Shown piece by piece: positions 46,617 to 59,461 of a DNA stretch of 64,000 nucleotides (position 1 is the stretch's first letter; every line of letters begins with the position of its first letter). The stretch is from Helichrysum umbraculigerum (Eukaryota > Streptophyta > Magnoliopsida > Asterales > Asteraceae): NCBI GenBank assembly GCA_949592205.1, contig CATIUR010000003.1, positions 151,713,259 to 151,777,258 on the forward strand, given 5' to 3'. The notes beneath the pieces are model-generated. The model was not told the origin of the DNA. It ran no database searches and saw only the letters and a list, made by a program, of their open reading frames with translations. The position numbers and the translations under genes were made by a program.

Positions 46617-47205
46617 ATTAATATTATTTGTAAGAGTTATAACCAAAATTCAATTCAATTCAATTTATGCAATGAAGTGAACAGATGGTAGAGTTTCTTA
46701 CCATCATAAAGATGGAGAGATTTTAAACCATTATTACTATCACTTGTGAATTTGTAGGTTGAAAATTGTTATTTAGTACCCTATAAACTCATAATAAATT
46801 CAAGAAAATTAAAGGGTTTAAACTTTAACTATGATCGTGTGAGTTTTATGGTTCTAATACCATTGATCATTAATACTCAATCATATCATGAAATGAGACT
46901 GAAGTTCAACTATCATTTAAACTCAACTTTCATATAGATATATTACTTTTTTACCATTGTTTACCATAATTTGATATAGTGATTAACAAACAATAATTAC
47001 ATCAATACTCAACCTTTAAAATCAGTTTCATATAGATTTTACTTTTTTTATTACCATTGTTTACCATAATTTAATATAGTGGTTAACAAACAATAATTAC
47101 ATCAAGACTTAACCTTTAAAGTATTGTAGATTGTAGATAACCATGATCAGCAAAATCTTTAACATAACTTGTAGTTTTTGCATCATAATCAAATCAAAGG
47201 GGTCT
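46617..47205. repeat. Spacer with a tandem duplication of about 100 bp
   Basis: TTTCATATAGAT ... TTACCATTGTTTACCATAATTT ... ACAAACAATAATTACATCAA occurs at about 46928-47027 and again at 47028-47125 with a few changes. No gene. Confidence 0.6.
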
Positions 47206-47214
47206 TTTGTTTAA

Positions 47215-48994
47215 GAGAAAATTGCCCGTTTCATCCCTATGTTTGTCCAAAAAATCACGATTCGTCCCTTATTTTATGAAATATCACCAGACGTCCTTGT
47301 ATTTGTCATTTTCGCTCACTGGTAGTCCATTTCGTTAGATTTGTTAACTTTCTCTGTTAAGTCATACCAAAATGACAAAAATAACCCCATCTTCTACATT
47401 TTACTCATGTTACTTCTCAAACCCTAAGTAAGCAGCCACGTGTACTAACCACAAGTGACCACATGTTTTTCCATAGAATTCAAGATGATGTATTATAACT
47501 TCATCGCTAGATATATTCTAAAATTTTCAAACCTCAAAAACCCATTTGTTCAGTAACAAAAACATAAATTATATTACATCAAAATCCAACGACTTCAAAC
47601 AATCTATTACAACCACAATTATGGTTTCAAATTGCGTTTCAAAATATGTTTTAAAATTGCTTCTTATTTAGCGTTGGTCGGAAACATCACCCAAGAAGCA
47701 CCATCACTGTTTATGTAAAAGAATAAACCACCACAGAATCCGGTGAGCGACTGAGTTACGGTGGAGATTGAGTGGGTACTGGAGAGAAGTATGCGCTACA
47801 AAAATCTTGAAATTCGCAAGAAATCACGGGCTCTGTTATAGCCGTAACAACCTATTCTGTTACTACTGAAACTTGTTGGAAATCAAACAAGTTCGTCGAA
47901 AAAAATTGTTTACCAGATTGGTCCCACTCTGATGGTGGCGATCTGCGGCTGCTTCGATGGCCGTTGGCAGTGTTTGCCGGCGAGAAGGTAGGAGAAAGCC
48001 ATTGAAAAATTAAAAAGTTGTCGTTTGAAAGTTGAAAAGTTGGAATGTCAGCATAGAGAATATAGGAACTGTAGGGTATCCTTTTCCTGCTACTACCTCC
48101 ACCCTCATTGAACTCCGATCACCAGAAAAACTTTCGACGACCTCCTTTCTTATCCGGCGAGTTCCATAACACAAATCGAAAATTATCACCAAATTAATAT
48201 ATTAATCAGATCTGCTTTTCTCAAAACTATCATATCATAAATTTATGAATCGGTCTTTCTTAATCCATATCATATAAAAAATAAAAATACAAAAATACAT
48301 GTTATGAATCAATTATTTCAGATACCCTAATCAATTTTTGTTGCGGAAGCAAAATAGAGCCGGTAACCACAACCCATTTCCGATAATCTCATCTATCTCG
48401 GAGTTGCAGGTCGCCGGCCGACCAGACCTGTAGCGGTGAGGTGGTCGTACAAGATACGATTATTAAAATTACCCAGATGGAATTAACCAGAATTAGATCT
48501 AAATTTTAGTGGTGAAGTTAAAGAGAGTTCGTATTGGGTTTTTGAGTTTGGGTATCATCAACAAGGTAGAAAGTAGGATTCTTTCCAGTGGAGTTCGCAA
48601 TGGGTTTTTGATTTTGGGAAAGTGTTGATCAGAAAGTGAGTTAGAGGTTTGGTGGGTTTTTGGTGGTGGTGATAATCTACAGACGGTTTTGACTTTGATG
48701 ATGACGATGAATATTGGGTTTAACACAGTGCAAGCATTTAAATATGTATTTATAGATAGATATAGACAAAGAGGGTTAGATAGATATAGAGAAAGAGGGT
48801 TTTTAGGAAGAATAAGGAGGATGGGCATTTTAGTCATTTTCTATGATTTAACGGAGGAAACTAACAAATTTTGTTAGATGAGACGATTGGTGAGTGAAAA
48901 TAGCAAATACAGGGATGCCTGGTGATATTTCTTCAAATAAGGGACTGATTGTGATTTTTTGGACAAACACAAGGATGAAACGAGCAATTTTCTC
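47215..48994. mobile_element. Mutator-type element with long inverted repeats, 1.78 kb
   Basis: Inverted repeats of at least about 150 bp (GAGAAAATTGCCCGTTTCAT at the left, its diverged complement ending GCAATTTTCTC at the right) are flanked by a perfect 9-bp duplication TTTGTTTAA (47206-47214 and 48995-49003), the Mutator signature. No MURA-like transposase is present. The unique interior (about 47400-48800) has moderate GC blocks (for example 47930-47995, 48390-48445) and could include captured host sequence, but I could not identify any. Confidence 0.88.
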
Positions 48995-49003
48995 TTTGTT
49001 TAA

Positions 49004-49453
49004 GCTTATAATGTCTTAAACGATCTAGTTTGTATTATTGAGTAAGACATATGCCATTAAGCTGTTTTGATTTTATTTTCTAATTAGATCTGATAACAGC
49101 TTAAAAACCCCTTATTGGGTAAGCTATTTTAAATAGCTGATAACTTCTAAATTGATGAAAACATCCCGTGGTTGAAAACATTTTTTAGTATATCTTAATT
49201 TACTGATTCAATAATATTTTTTTCCCTTTAATGGTACTTCCACATTTCTTTTTATCAATGACAAAAAAATTTTTTATTGAAGTTTAGAACTACATGCATA
49301 GGGAATTCTAGTAATTTTTTAAAATGTTTTTTTTTCTCCAAATATTGAGTCGTTTATAAATTGATGTTATATTCGTGCAATGAGATAGCTATCTCACGTC
49401 AAAAAAGTGATGAAACTTGTGTATTCAAATGTTTGTATTTTTTTTATCAAACA
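49004..49453. other. Host spacer upstream of the duplicated CBSX 5' region
   Basis: AT-rich, no gene; presumably the original distal promoter region of the CBSX gene. Confidence 0.4.
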
Positions 49454-49999
49454 ATTATAATAATTATATATTCAGATTTCAGATGTTACATCTTATTATT
49501 CAGAACTGGTTCTCAGAGTTCAGCATTAAGTAATCAGATAAAACAAAAGACCTCAAAATGTATTATCCTAATAGAAAAGTCAATTTTTAAAAAGTCAAAT
49601 TTGGGATTGAATGACATAAATTCGGTTTGAATTACCACCGACCCAATTATTTCACTTTCGCTAGGTGTACATGTACGCCTTCTTCACGATTCTCCGTTCA
49701 AACATACACAAAATGTGACCTTCTTCCTCATAAATATACATACACACATACGCACGCAACTTCCTTATAGTTTACCGTTTCTGAATTTCAAAATGAACTC
49801 GATCATGTTACCGGCAACCTGTATTTCCGGTAATGTTTCCGCCACACAATATCGTCGGGTACCGTCTACATCTTCACACACTAGTGTTTCTCTCCGGCCA
49901 ACTATTTCCTTACTACGCTTCTCCGATTGCGATCATAACCGTTTGCCAGCTGTTCATTCCGTCGCTGCTGATACTACTAATTCCACAGCTGTAAGAAAT
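49454..49999 (+). repeat. Duplicated CBSX promoter plus exon 1, copy 1
   Basis: These 546 bp recur at 60489-61034 at a constant offset of 11035; the only change seen is A/G at 49671/60706. The segment contains the proximal promoter, 5'UTR, exon 1 and its splice donor. In this copy it runs straight into the 5' LTR of the Tat element at 50003. Confidence 0.95.
49793..49990 (+). pseudogene. Stranded exon 1 of the CBSX gene
   Basis: It encodes MNSIMLPATCISGNVS..., the same plastid transit peptide as 60828-61025, ending at a good donor (GCT|GTAAGA). The next 11 kb is the Tat retrotransposon, so a transcript starting here would have to splice over it to reach exon 2 at 62534, or would end in the LTR. 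It is most likely non-functional or makes a truncated transcript. Confidence 0.8.
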
Positions 50000-50002
50000 T
50001 AA

Positions 50003-50533
50003 TGGTGTAACCACCTCTCAACATCGACATTGCTCCACCCCGTCCCGACGGGACGGGACACGTTCCCATAATTCCCGAACCGCCCCACCACAGTGGAGCG
50101 GTACCAACCAGAAACATTCCCTGACATAACGTGTCAGGGACCAGAGCTGGTCGGGATCGTACAAATAAGTCAGCGTACATCCATCGTGTCTCATTGGCTG
50201 AGAGGTAAAGACAAATGTGACACACGCTCCTTCAAGATCATTCTATGGATTGGGCTTCACCGTTTAGGCGGGAAACCTCAAATGGGCCGGGCCAGGCCCA
50301 TACGTCGCAACGGTCCACTCATCCTCACATATTATATATAAGCCATACTTAGAACCTTTTGGCCATATATTCACATACATACTCACTTCCATAAACCCTA
50401 AACCCTGGTTTACTCTACCACCTTGAATCTTCCTTGAGATTTAAGGTTATTTACAGCAATTGGAGTGTAGATTTAACTCGGTACATCACCCCACTCACAC
50501 ATTCATGCACTCGAGTAAACTTATGCTCGATCA
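50003..50533 (+). repeat. 5' LTR of the Tat element with promoter motifs
   Basis: A TATA box TATATATAAG lies at 50333-50342. About 40-50 bp upstream is the inverted pair TGGGCCGGGCCAGGCCCA (50283-50300, site II/TCP-type motifs), and about 55 bp downstream are two telo-box units AAACCCTAAACCC (about 50393-50405). Confidence 0.85.
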
Positions 50534-50535
50534 AA

Positions 50536-50547
50536 TGGCGCCGTCCG
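50536..50547 (+). other. Primer-binding site, probably tRNA-Asp
   Basis: TGGCGCCGTCCG begins two bases after the LTR. The TGGCGCCG core matches the tRNA-Asp site common in plant Tat/Athila elements; I have not checked it against tRNAs of this genome. Confidence 0.6.
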
Positions 50548-50631
50548 TTTAAGACAATTTCATTCATCAGCTTGAAATTTCAAAAAAAAACACGACCTCA
50601 AAGCCACTTTTACAACTAGAAACCGCCGTTT

Positions 50632-53600
50632 ATGGCGTCCGAAGGCGGCACAACGCCGTCGCGAGCTCCGGCGAGCCCCCACGTAACAGACCCCGTGGTC
50701 TCACAGTTAGTATCATTACCACCGCTAGCAGGCCAGCAGGTGGCTGCAACCATTATTCAGACACAGAACATTCTGGCTGACCAACGCCGCCGCGAGACCG
50801 CCGAAGCAAACCGTATACGCCTGCATTTCTCAACACCGGCGATGGCAGCCGGAACAAGCAGCGTCTCAAGTCCGCAGATGTTCACACCGATGTCCGGCGT
50901 AACAACCCCGCTCCCGAACACAAACATGCAGCAGACCATGCTCACTCCAAGCATGGCGCAGCACGTGCTATCACAGATGGGTTACTTCGTCGGGCCGGAC
51001 ACCTTTTCGCCCCAACAACACCAGTGGCCACAAATGTACTACCCCCAACAAGTGCCTTTACAGCACTACACACCGCCGCTGGTACAACACACGCCGCTGA
51101 GCAACAACTCCCAAACGCCCACAAGCACGCAGCAGACAGACCAGTCGCAGCAGAACAACCCAGCAGCCATGCTAGCTCAGATACTTCATCAAGCAATGCA
51201 ACCACCTACCCCTGCACCACCGCCACCGCCGGAGAACCCAATGGTGGCAAACTTAAGAGCGGCGCTAATGGGGCTCCCCGTGCCGAGGCAGATCCAAGCC
51301 CCCGATGTTGCCATGCACTTCATGGAGCACGTAGCGTTAACCCCATTGCCGTACAACACCAGCGTGCCACTGGGGGTAGGCAACTATGACGGTACCACGG
51401 ACCCAGAGGACTTCCTCTGTGGCTTCGATAATGCAATCAGAACTCAACACTGGAGCGACGCGGTAGCGTGCCACATGTTCCAGTCAGTCCTGCATGACCT
51501 GGCGCGGCGTTGGCTACATGAGCAACCCCCCAGGAGCATCACCGGCTGGCCCGATCTAAGGGAGAAGTTCATAAGGCGATTCCATCAAAGAAAGACAGAG
51601 GAGCTGTCACACATGGCTGCACACTACCTGTTCCAGCGCCATGACGAAGGTTTGGCAGACTTCATCGACAGGCACGCAAATCAATGCCTTCGAATACCAG
51701 GGCTACCGGAGAGCCAACAAATTTCAGGCTTCATCAATTGCCTGGACAAGAACAGGTTTAGCGCTCTCGTTGATCAACTAACGGAAACCCTGCCAAAGAC
51801 TGTGGCAGCAATGCAAGACAAAGCACGAAGCTTCATCAGGGTTGGCGCGGTGCGCCCACACGCCAGGTCGCGGCACAACAACAGCTACTCCGCCGGCCCC
51901 TAACCGTCACACCGGCGGGACAGAGGAAACCCAAGGGAGTACAGGTACCCAAGATACAGGCCCGCGGAGCGACAAACCCTACTCTCATCCTTGAGCAAGT
52001 CACCAAAAGAAATCCTCGCAACAGAGCCAGAGGCAAAACGCTTCCCACCCCCACGGCCCATGTTAACGAAATACGGAAAGCAAAGTAATAAATACTGTAG
52101 GTATCACGAAGAGAAGGGCCACGATACAAATGATTGCAGAGAGCTCAAAGCAGTCATCATCAACGCCGTGAAAGCAGGCAAGCTCGAACACTTAGTCATC
52201 GGTGCAAGAGCCACGCGAAAGCAGGAGGAAGACAAGCCTGCAGGGGGGGGTGACAGGAAAAAGGCTCAGGTGTTACCGCCCCCCGATGGAACAATCCACA
52301 TGATTCAATGCTGGACCAGCGGGCAACGACGCAAGGTGGAAGCGTTGGAAACATGGGAAAGGCAAGAAATAAGTTTCCCACCCATTCAGGATGCCAGCCC
52401 ATCCGCCGAGCCGCTAATCATATCTGGCAGAATAGACAACCACCACGTAGAAAGAATTTATGTGGACAGCGGCAGCGCGCTGGATATCATGTACGAACAC
52501 TGTTTCATCCAGTTGCCCCGAGGCACTCAACGGCTGCTAAACTCATACGACTCACCATTGGTGGGATTTTCGGGCGAAACAAACTGGCCACTTGAAAAAA
52601 TAACTCTGGAAGCGTGCTTAGGGCACAACGAAGCTTACAAGTCCACCGCACTGGAATTCATAGTGGTGCGATCACCGTCGCGGCATAACATCATATTGGG
52701 GAGAACGGGCCTGCGGGCTTTCGGCGCGGTGGTCTCCACTGTTCACGGGATGATAAAGTTTCCAACGCAGCAGGGCATCGCCACACTCAGGTGCTCACCC
52801 GCGACGGCAACAATGTGCGCACCCGTCGCGGTGGAAACACCCAAACAGATCACTATCCCCAGCCCGGCGGAGGAAGATGTCATCATTAACCCAGCTTACC
52901 CCGATCAAGCAATCAAGATAAACAAAGACCTTCCGAAGGAAACCAAGATACAAATCATAAAAATCCTCCAAGATAACATGGATGTGTTTGCATTTTGCTA
53001 CGCCGATATGACAGGGGTCCCTCGGAGCATAGCCGAGCACAAACTCAATGTTAACCCCAGCCTCACCCCAGTGAGACAGAAAAAGAGGGGGATGGCCCCG
53101 GACCGCAGCAAGTTCTTGACAGCAGAAGTCGACGGGCTAGTTGCAGCAGGTGTCATGCGGGAGGTAAAGTACCAAACCTGGGTGGCCAACCCAGTCTTGG
53201 TCAAGAAGTCCAACGGGGACTGGAGGATGTGCGTGGATTATAAAGACCTTAACAAGGCCTGCCCCAAAGATAACTACCCCCTGCCCGAAATCGATTGGAA
53301 AGTGGAGTCACTTGCAGGTTTCCGCCTCAAGTGCTTTTTAGATGCATACAAGGGCTATCACCAAATTCACATGGCAAAAGAGGACGAAGATAAAACAGCG
53401 TTCCACACCGCCAAAGGAATCTTTTGCTATCAAAAGATGCCATTCGGCTTGAAAAACGCCGGCGCAACATATCAAAGAGTTATCGACGCAGCATTCCAGC
53501 ATCAAATTGGCCGAAATGTTGAGGCCTACGTTGACGACATTGTGATCAAAAGCAACTCCGAGTCAAACCTCCTGAGTGATATGCTGGAAACATTCGCCAC

Positions 53601-56100
53601 GCTGCGGAGCATCGGTATGAAACTGAACCCAGCCAAATGCACCTTCGGGATGGAGGAGGGCAAGTTCCTAGGGCACATAATCTCTTCCAGGGGGATCAAA
53701 GCCAACCCCAAAAAGATCGATGCAATAGTAGGGATGCCCTCACCAAGTTCAAGACAGCAAGTCCAGAGCCTTACAGGGAAACTCGCGGCGTTGACACGTT
53801 TCTTGTCACGCGCAGCAGACAGGTCACTCCCTTTCTTTGCCACCCTCCGGGGTTGTTTACATAACAATAATTTTGTGTGGTCAGATGAGGCGGAACAGGC
53901 ATTCCAAGAGATGAAGGCTTTCATGCAGGAGCTACCCACTCTGACCGCACCCATCGCGGGAGAGACCTTGCTGCTGTACATCACGGCATCAGGTGATGCA
54001 GTGAGCTCAGTCCTCATTGCAGAAAGAAACAAGGTGCAGCTGCCCATCTATTTCGTAAGCAAAGCACTGCAGGGGGGCGAACTCAATTACAACCCCATGG
54101 AGAAACTCATCCTAGCAATTGTATATTCAGCGCGGCGGCTGCGTCGCTACTTTCAGGCGCACCCCATAGTGGTACTCACGGACCAGCCAATTAAACAAGT
54201 CTTAACCAAGCCAGAAGTATCGGGTAGACTGGCCAAATGGGCCATAGAGCTGGGGGAACATGAGATCTTTTTCAAACCACGCAGCGCTGTCAAAGGGCAA
54301 GTAATGGCCGATTTCTTGGCAGAAATACCCAAAGGATCTGAAGGAACGGCTCAGAGCTCCACGTCCGCACCCACTGCGGCAGATACCTGGGAGTTATGGA
54401 CCGACGGCGCATCAAGTTCTGAAGGGTCTGGGGCTGGACTAATCCTGATAAGCCCAACCGGAAAAGAATACACTTATGCCCTACGATTCGAATTCCCGGC
54501 ATCAAACAATGAATCAGAATATGAGGCGCTTCTCGCGGGCCTGCGCCTCGCACTGGCCATGGACATCAAGAATTTAAAAGCTTTTGTGGATTCCCAACTC
54601 GTGGCAAATCAAATCTCAGGCCTATTTGAAGCGAAAGAACCAGCAATGAAACAGTACCTCAGCCTGACAAGAACAACAATAGAGGGTTTTAATACTTTCA
54701 GCATCGAGCAGGTCCCCCGGGGCAGAAACAAACGGGCGGACGCCCTCAGTAAGCTAGCATCCCTCAACTTTGCCCATCTGACAAAAGAAGTACTTGTCGA
54801 AGTTCTCAAGCAAAAATCCATCATGGCCGACCCCACGGTGGAGGACATACAAGAGGAAGGTGACACCTGGATGACACCATTCATCAAGTTCATCAATACT
54901 GGAGTACTTCCAGACGATCCGGGTCAGGCCCGAAAAATACGAGTCAACGCACCGAGGTACTTCATAAAAAATGGGGTGCTCTACAGAAAAACTTTCTCCG
55001 GCCCGGAGTTGAGGTGCGTTGGGCCTGCGCAGGCGGAGAATGTCATCAGAGAAATACACGAAGGGGCATGCGGTTTGCACGCCGGCCCCCGTTCAATAGT
55101 AGCAAAGATAGCAAGGCATGGTTATTTCTGGCCAACCATGCACAAAGACACACTAGAGATAACACGAAAATGCCACGCATGTCAAATCCACGCCCCGGTG
55201 CAGCGTACCCCCAGGCATGACCTGATCCCAGTTACATCAGCATGGCCTTTCCACAAGTGGGGCATCGATATTGTGGGTCCTTTCCCGGTGGACCACGGAG
55301 GTGTAAAATTTCTGGTGGTAGCAATTGACTACTTCACCAAATGGGTGGAGGCGAAAGCGGTAAATAGAATCACAGGGCAAAAGGTACTCGACTTTGTGTG
55401 GAATGACATTGTTTGTCGTTTCGGTGTGCCGCATGAAATCGTAAGTGATAACGGGAAACAGTTCGCTGACAACCCTTTCAAATCGTGGTGCGAAGGTCTC
55501 CAAATAAAACAAACTTTCACTTCCGTGGCGCACCCCCAAGCGAACGGACAGGTCGAAGTCACCAACCGCGACATTGTTGAGGGCATCAAAGCGCGATTGG
55601 ATACAAACACAAGGGGCTGGGCCGAGGAATTGCCAAATGTACTGTGGGCACACCGCACAACGCCCAAGGAAAGTACGGGTGAGACCCCCTACAGCTTGGT
55701 TTACGGGTCAGAAGCGGTGATCCCTGCCGAGATAAGCGTGCCCACGCCCAGGGTGGCGCAATTCGACGAAGACGTGAATGAGATACACCGCAGGGAACAT
55801 TTAGAACTCACGGATGTAAGAAGGGAGTACGCCTCGGTAAGGGAGGCAGAAAACAAAAGGAAAATGGCGCGGTACTACAACCGCAGAGTGCACCCACTAA
55901 CCTTCCAAGTTGGAGATTATGTCTGGAGGAAGAACGAGGCGAGCCGCGCCGAAGACATGGGCAAGTTAGGCCCGAAATGGGAAGGACCATACAGGGTCAC
56001 CACGAGCTACGGCAATGGAGCATATAGCCTGGTCAACCTCAACGGGACTCCGATCCCCCGCACTTGGCATGCGACAAACTTGAAAAAGTGCTACGTCTGA
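50632..56100 (+). pseudogene. Gag-Pol polyprotein of the Tat element, one in-frame stop
   Basis: Gag opens with MASEGGTTPSRAPASP; the capsid region contains DGTTDPEDFLCGFDNA and WPDLREKFIRRFHQ, and a zinc-finger-like YCRYHEEKGHDTNDC lies at about 52096-52140. Protease has YVDSGSALDIMYEH, RT has AYVDDIVIKS (53527), the first RNase H has ITASGDAVSSVLI (its catalytic Asp appears replaced), the archaeal-type RNase H has LWTDGASSSEGSGAG (about 54397) and NNESEYEALLAGL, and integrase has HAGPRSIVAKI ... CHACQ, WGIDIVGPF, VSDNGKQFAD and HPQANGQVEV. The frame is open from 50632 to 56100 except for TAA at 51901-51903, in Gag before the zinc finger. It is either a nonsense mutation or, less likely, a read-through stop. 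Confidence 0.88.
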
Positions 56101-56939
56101 GGCCACACACAGTGCCACATCCCATGGGTCGCCTCGCCGCATCAACGGCAGGCCTAAACCCCATCAAGAAATTGTTTTCTGTTTTACTTCCCTAAGTCTT
56201 TGTAATGGTTGATAGCGCAAGTTAGGAGCAAGTCTGATCAGCTTTTTTTTCCTGTACCCATGCTATGTATTTTCAAAATTTTCCAACGTAATGAAAATCC
56301 AACGACCATTGCAAAACTACTAGCTCTAATTTGGTTACATACGCGTGTATCTGCTGAACACTTAAGCAAAGCAACGCGCAACCTCAACACTTGTAAAAAT
56401 CCGAAAGCCAAAGAGCCGACCAAAACAAAGTGGTCACAGCCATCTCATGACACACCGCAGCGGGGCGAAATGCCCGCGGTGGAAACAGATGAGTTGACCC
56501 CGCCGCAGCGGGAGGTGCTTTCTAGCCCTGCCCCATGGCGGAGATCCCCCGCAGTTTTTAAGCTGAAGAGGGGTTGATCAGAAACAGTTGCCCCGCGCCC
56601 AGCGACGACTTTTGAGTCCGCTGCCGGCGAGATGCCAACACAAAGTGGCAATCTAGACTTGCCGGTCATGACAAAACAATAAAAGCGCAAACACAAACAT
56701 TTAGTTCAGAGCTAAACACGATAAACATAAGGTTCCTAAACAAACCACACGCACCGTTCAATTACAAGCATTAAATTGTCCAAAGGTCGCACAAGCCCAA
56801 ACCGGGCACCACAAACAAAATACAAATTGTTCGAACAACCACATAAGCCCAAACCGGGCACACCCAGGAACACATCAAAGTAAATCGTTTACAAAAGAAA
56901 GCCCAAACAGACGGGCGACCAAAAGATTAACAAACACAA
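56101..56939. other. Spacer between integrase and antisense ORF
   Basis: Non-coding part of the Tat element. AAGCCCAAACCGGGCAC occurs twice (about 56787 and 56846), and CCGCAGCGGG-type motifs occur around 56455-56515. Confidence 0.5.
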
Positions 56940-58167
56940 TCACGGCTCAACAGCCAACAACTCGTCCACGCTCAACTCGGAACTGTTCATCAACTTTGCA
57001 GCATAGGCAGACTTGGCATTTTTGACAGCATCAAATAACTGCTTGGTTCGCCCTTTGCTGTCCGGCTTGATCATCTGCAGGAGGTCTTCTGGGAGCTCGG
57101 GAGGACTTTTCTCAAACGCTTTTTGGGTGCGAACCGCGGCGCGGTGGGATCCATACTCCAACATACCCAAAGCGTAAGCATTTACTGGCTCCGCCACGCT
57201 AGGGTCCTTCAACACCCTGTCCCCGATCGACCCCAACCCGGCGCGCAACTTGGCAAGCTCAGCCACAGCCACATCTTTGCATCCTTCTCCGCCTTGACCC
57301 GTTCCTGAGCAGCAGCGAAGGATTCTTCCAATGAAGCACGCTCCGCCTGCAGCGCTGCCATCTGCTCATTCTTGGCAATGATCACCCTGCTCTGCTCACC
57401 AACTTTATCATCCAGCTCATCAACCCTGTGCCCCAACTCCTCAACCTGCAAGCCCCTGTTAAACAGATCAGATTTAAGACCATCAACGGACTTTCTCATA
57501 TCAGCAATGGTGCCTTCTTGCGTCTGCTTCACAGCCCGGAGCTCAATCACTTCGTCAGTCAGCTTGCTCCACGATCTTTTCTCCTCTTTCAGGGCGTCAA
57601 GCTCGCATTTCATCTCATTCACATGGCCTTGCTCAATATCCAGCTCGATGCGCAGGGTCTGACGGTCCTGACAAGCTGACCTATACCTGCGGCGCGTGTC
57701 AAGCGCCCACCGCAGCTGATGCACAAAGAACTCGTCGCTGCGAGCAAACGCCTCGGCGTCACCGATTTCTCGCAGCGGGTCCACAAAGCCGGGGGGTAAC
57801 AGATTGTCCAAAAAATTACTGAATTCCAAAGTCTCCTCAAAAGTTTGCATGCCAGGAGCTCTAGTACCATCGCCCCCAGATTTTTCAGATTCAACATCCA
57901 CCACGGCTGGAACAGATCGGACGGGCACAGGTTTCAAAAGGGGGACGGCCCGTTCAACACCAACATCTTCAACAATCAGAGGGTCCGACCCCGAACCGCC
58001 TGGTATGTCACTCCTCGCCAAATCATCCAACATCAAGTCGCGGGGCCACTCGGTTGTTTTTCCCTCCTCCCCATCGCTCTCATTTTCGTCAACCAACGAC
58101 ACATCTGCGCCACGAAGAAGCATAATGGTTAGCAGGACATGGGGAGTAGAGCAAGTAATAAACAAGA

Positions 58168-58200
<33 letters not shown>

Positions 58201-59461
58201 CAAAACACATTACCTTTCTTCAAAACGCCGATCTGACCCGCCGCGGCGGAGGAACCGACATCTGCGCCGCCCTTGCTAGACTTTGGCAGCTTCATCCCAG
58301 CCAGATCTCCCGCGGTAAATTTTCTTTTCTTACCGGTCGACACAGGCACCTTAACCCTACCCCGGAGCAACCCAGAGCGGGTAGTCCCGGGAGCAGCCGG
58401 CTCCGCCGCAGCAGGCTTAACCACAGAAGAAGGGGCCTGCTCCACAGTGTCGTCCCCAGCGTCATCATCTTCTTCAGCTTTAACTATCTCCTCTTTGAAA
58501 GGCTCATACTCCTCCTCCGCGCAACCCTCATACCCAACTTTTATTTGATCCCCCTCGCTCTCCTCTTCTGAAAGATAGTAAACAATCTGCATCACTGCAA
58601 CGCAACACAAGTTCAAAGTTAACAACTGCCATGAACAAAATCCCACAAAGAAAACAAAAAGACAGAAAACAAGGACTACATTGCACCCATACCCTGTCCA
58701 TTCTTCACAAACACCGGCCTCACCGCACCGCGTTTCCAACTAGAACTGACCCCCAAGGCAAACAGAAGCGCCTCCTGATGATAAGTGCGAAGATGCAGCG
58801 ACGCACCTTTGCAAAGGTCAAACAAACGGGTATCCGGCGCATCATCGCGGGGAATCACATTTAACCGGCTATCAATATTCCCAGAATTCCACGCCAGCGA
58901 CGCCGCGGTGGCGCCGGGCAAACACTCCTCATCAACAAAGAAGAAGCCATCTTTCCATGATCTAATGGTGGGTCCCTTTGACTTCGTAAACGACGAGGTG
59001 GGACGCCTCTCGAAAGAAAACCAACAGTCCTGCTTTGCAACCCTAAAATGGTGCAACAACAACTCAACAGTCGGCTCACCACCATGGCCGCGACAAAACA
59101 TTTCAAACGTCAGGACACGCATCAGCGCGAGAGGCTGCAATTGTGACAACGCGATTCCAAAATACTCGCACACATTAACAACAAATACGGTGGCAGGCAA
59201 ACGAAAATTCGCAACTTCAAAATATTTCCGGTACACAGTAATCTTTCCGGCCGGCGGACGATGCGCACGATCATCCGCCCCCGGAGCCACCGGATTATAA
59301 TCCTTTATCGAAGGGTACCAGACTCCTAGGGCAGCCAAAACTATGTCACTAACCTTACTGCCAGTCCGGGCGACGGTTGAATCGTCGTCGTCCGGCGCTT
59401 TCGCCGGAATAGCGGAGCGACTAGGGGGACGATCGGTGGTATTTGATGAAGTCACAGACAT
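56940..59461 (-). pseudogene. Spliced antisense ORF of the Tat element (putative gypsy-type transposon protein)
   Basis: On the minus strand three exons join with GT-AG borders and matching phases: 58693-59461, 58214-58594 and 56940-58104. Exon 1 encodes a globular domain (GVWYPSIKDYNPVAP, GKITVYRKYFEVANFRLPAT, ELLLHHFRVAKQDCWFSF) of the kind catalogued as putative gypsy-type transposon or Transposase_28, found in antisense ORFs of Tat elements. Exon 2 is acidic then basic (KKRKFTAGDLAGMKLPKSSK). Exon 3 has a long coiled coil (about 57270-57660) and ends SVDELLAVEP. A one-base frameshift near 57270 (AEKDAK | DVAVAELAK) breaks the last third. The function of this protein is unknown. A (T)n tract next to TG repeats lies in intron 2 (about 58160-58200). 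Confidence 0.8.
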
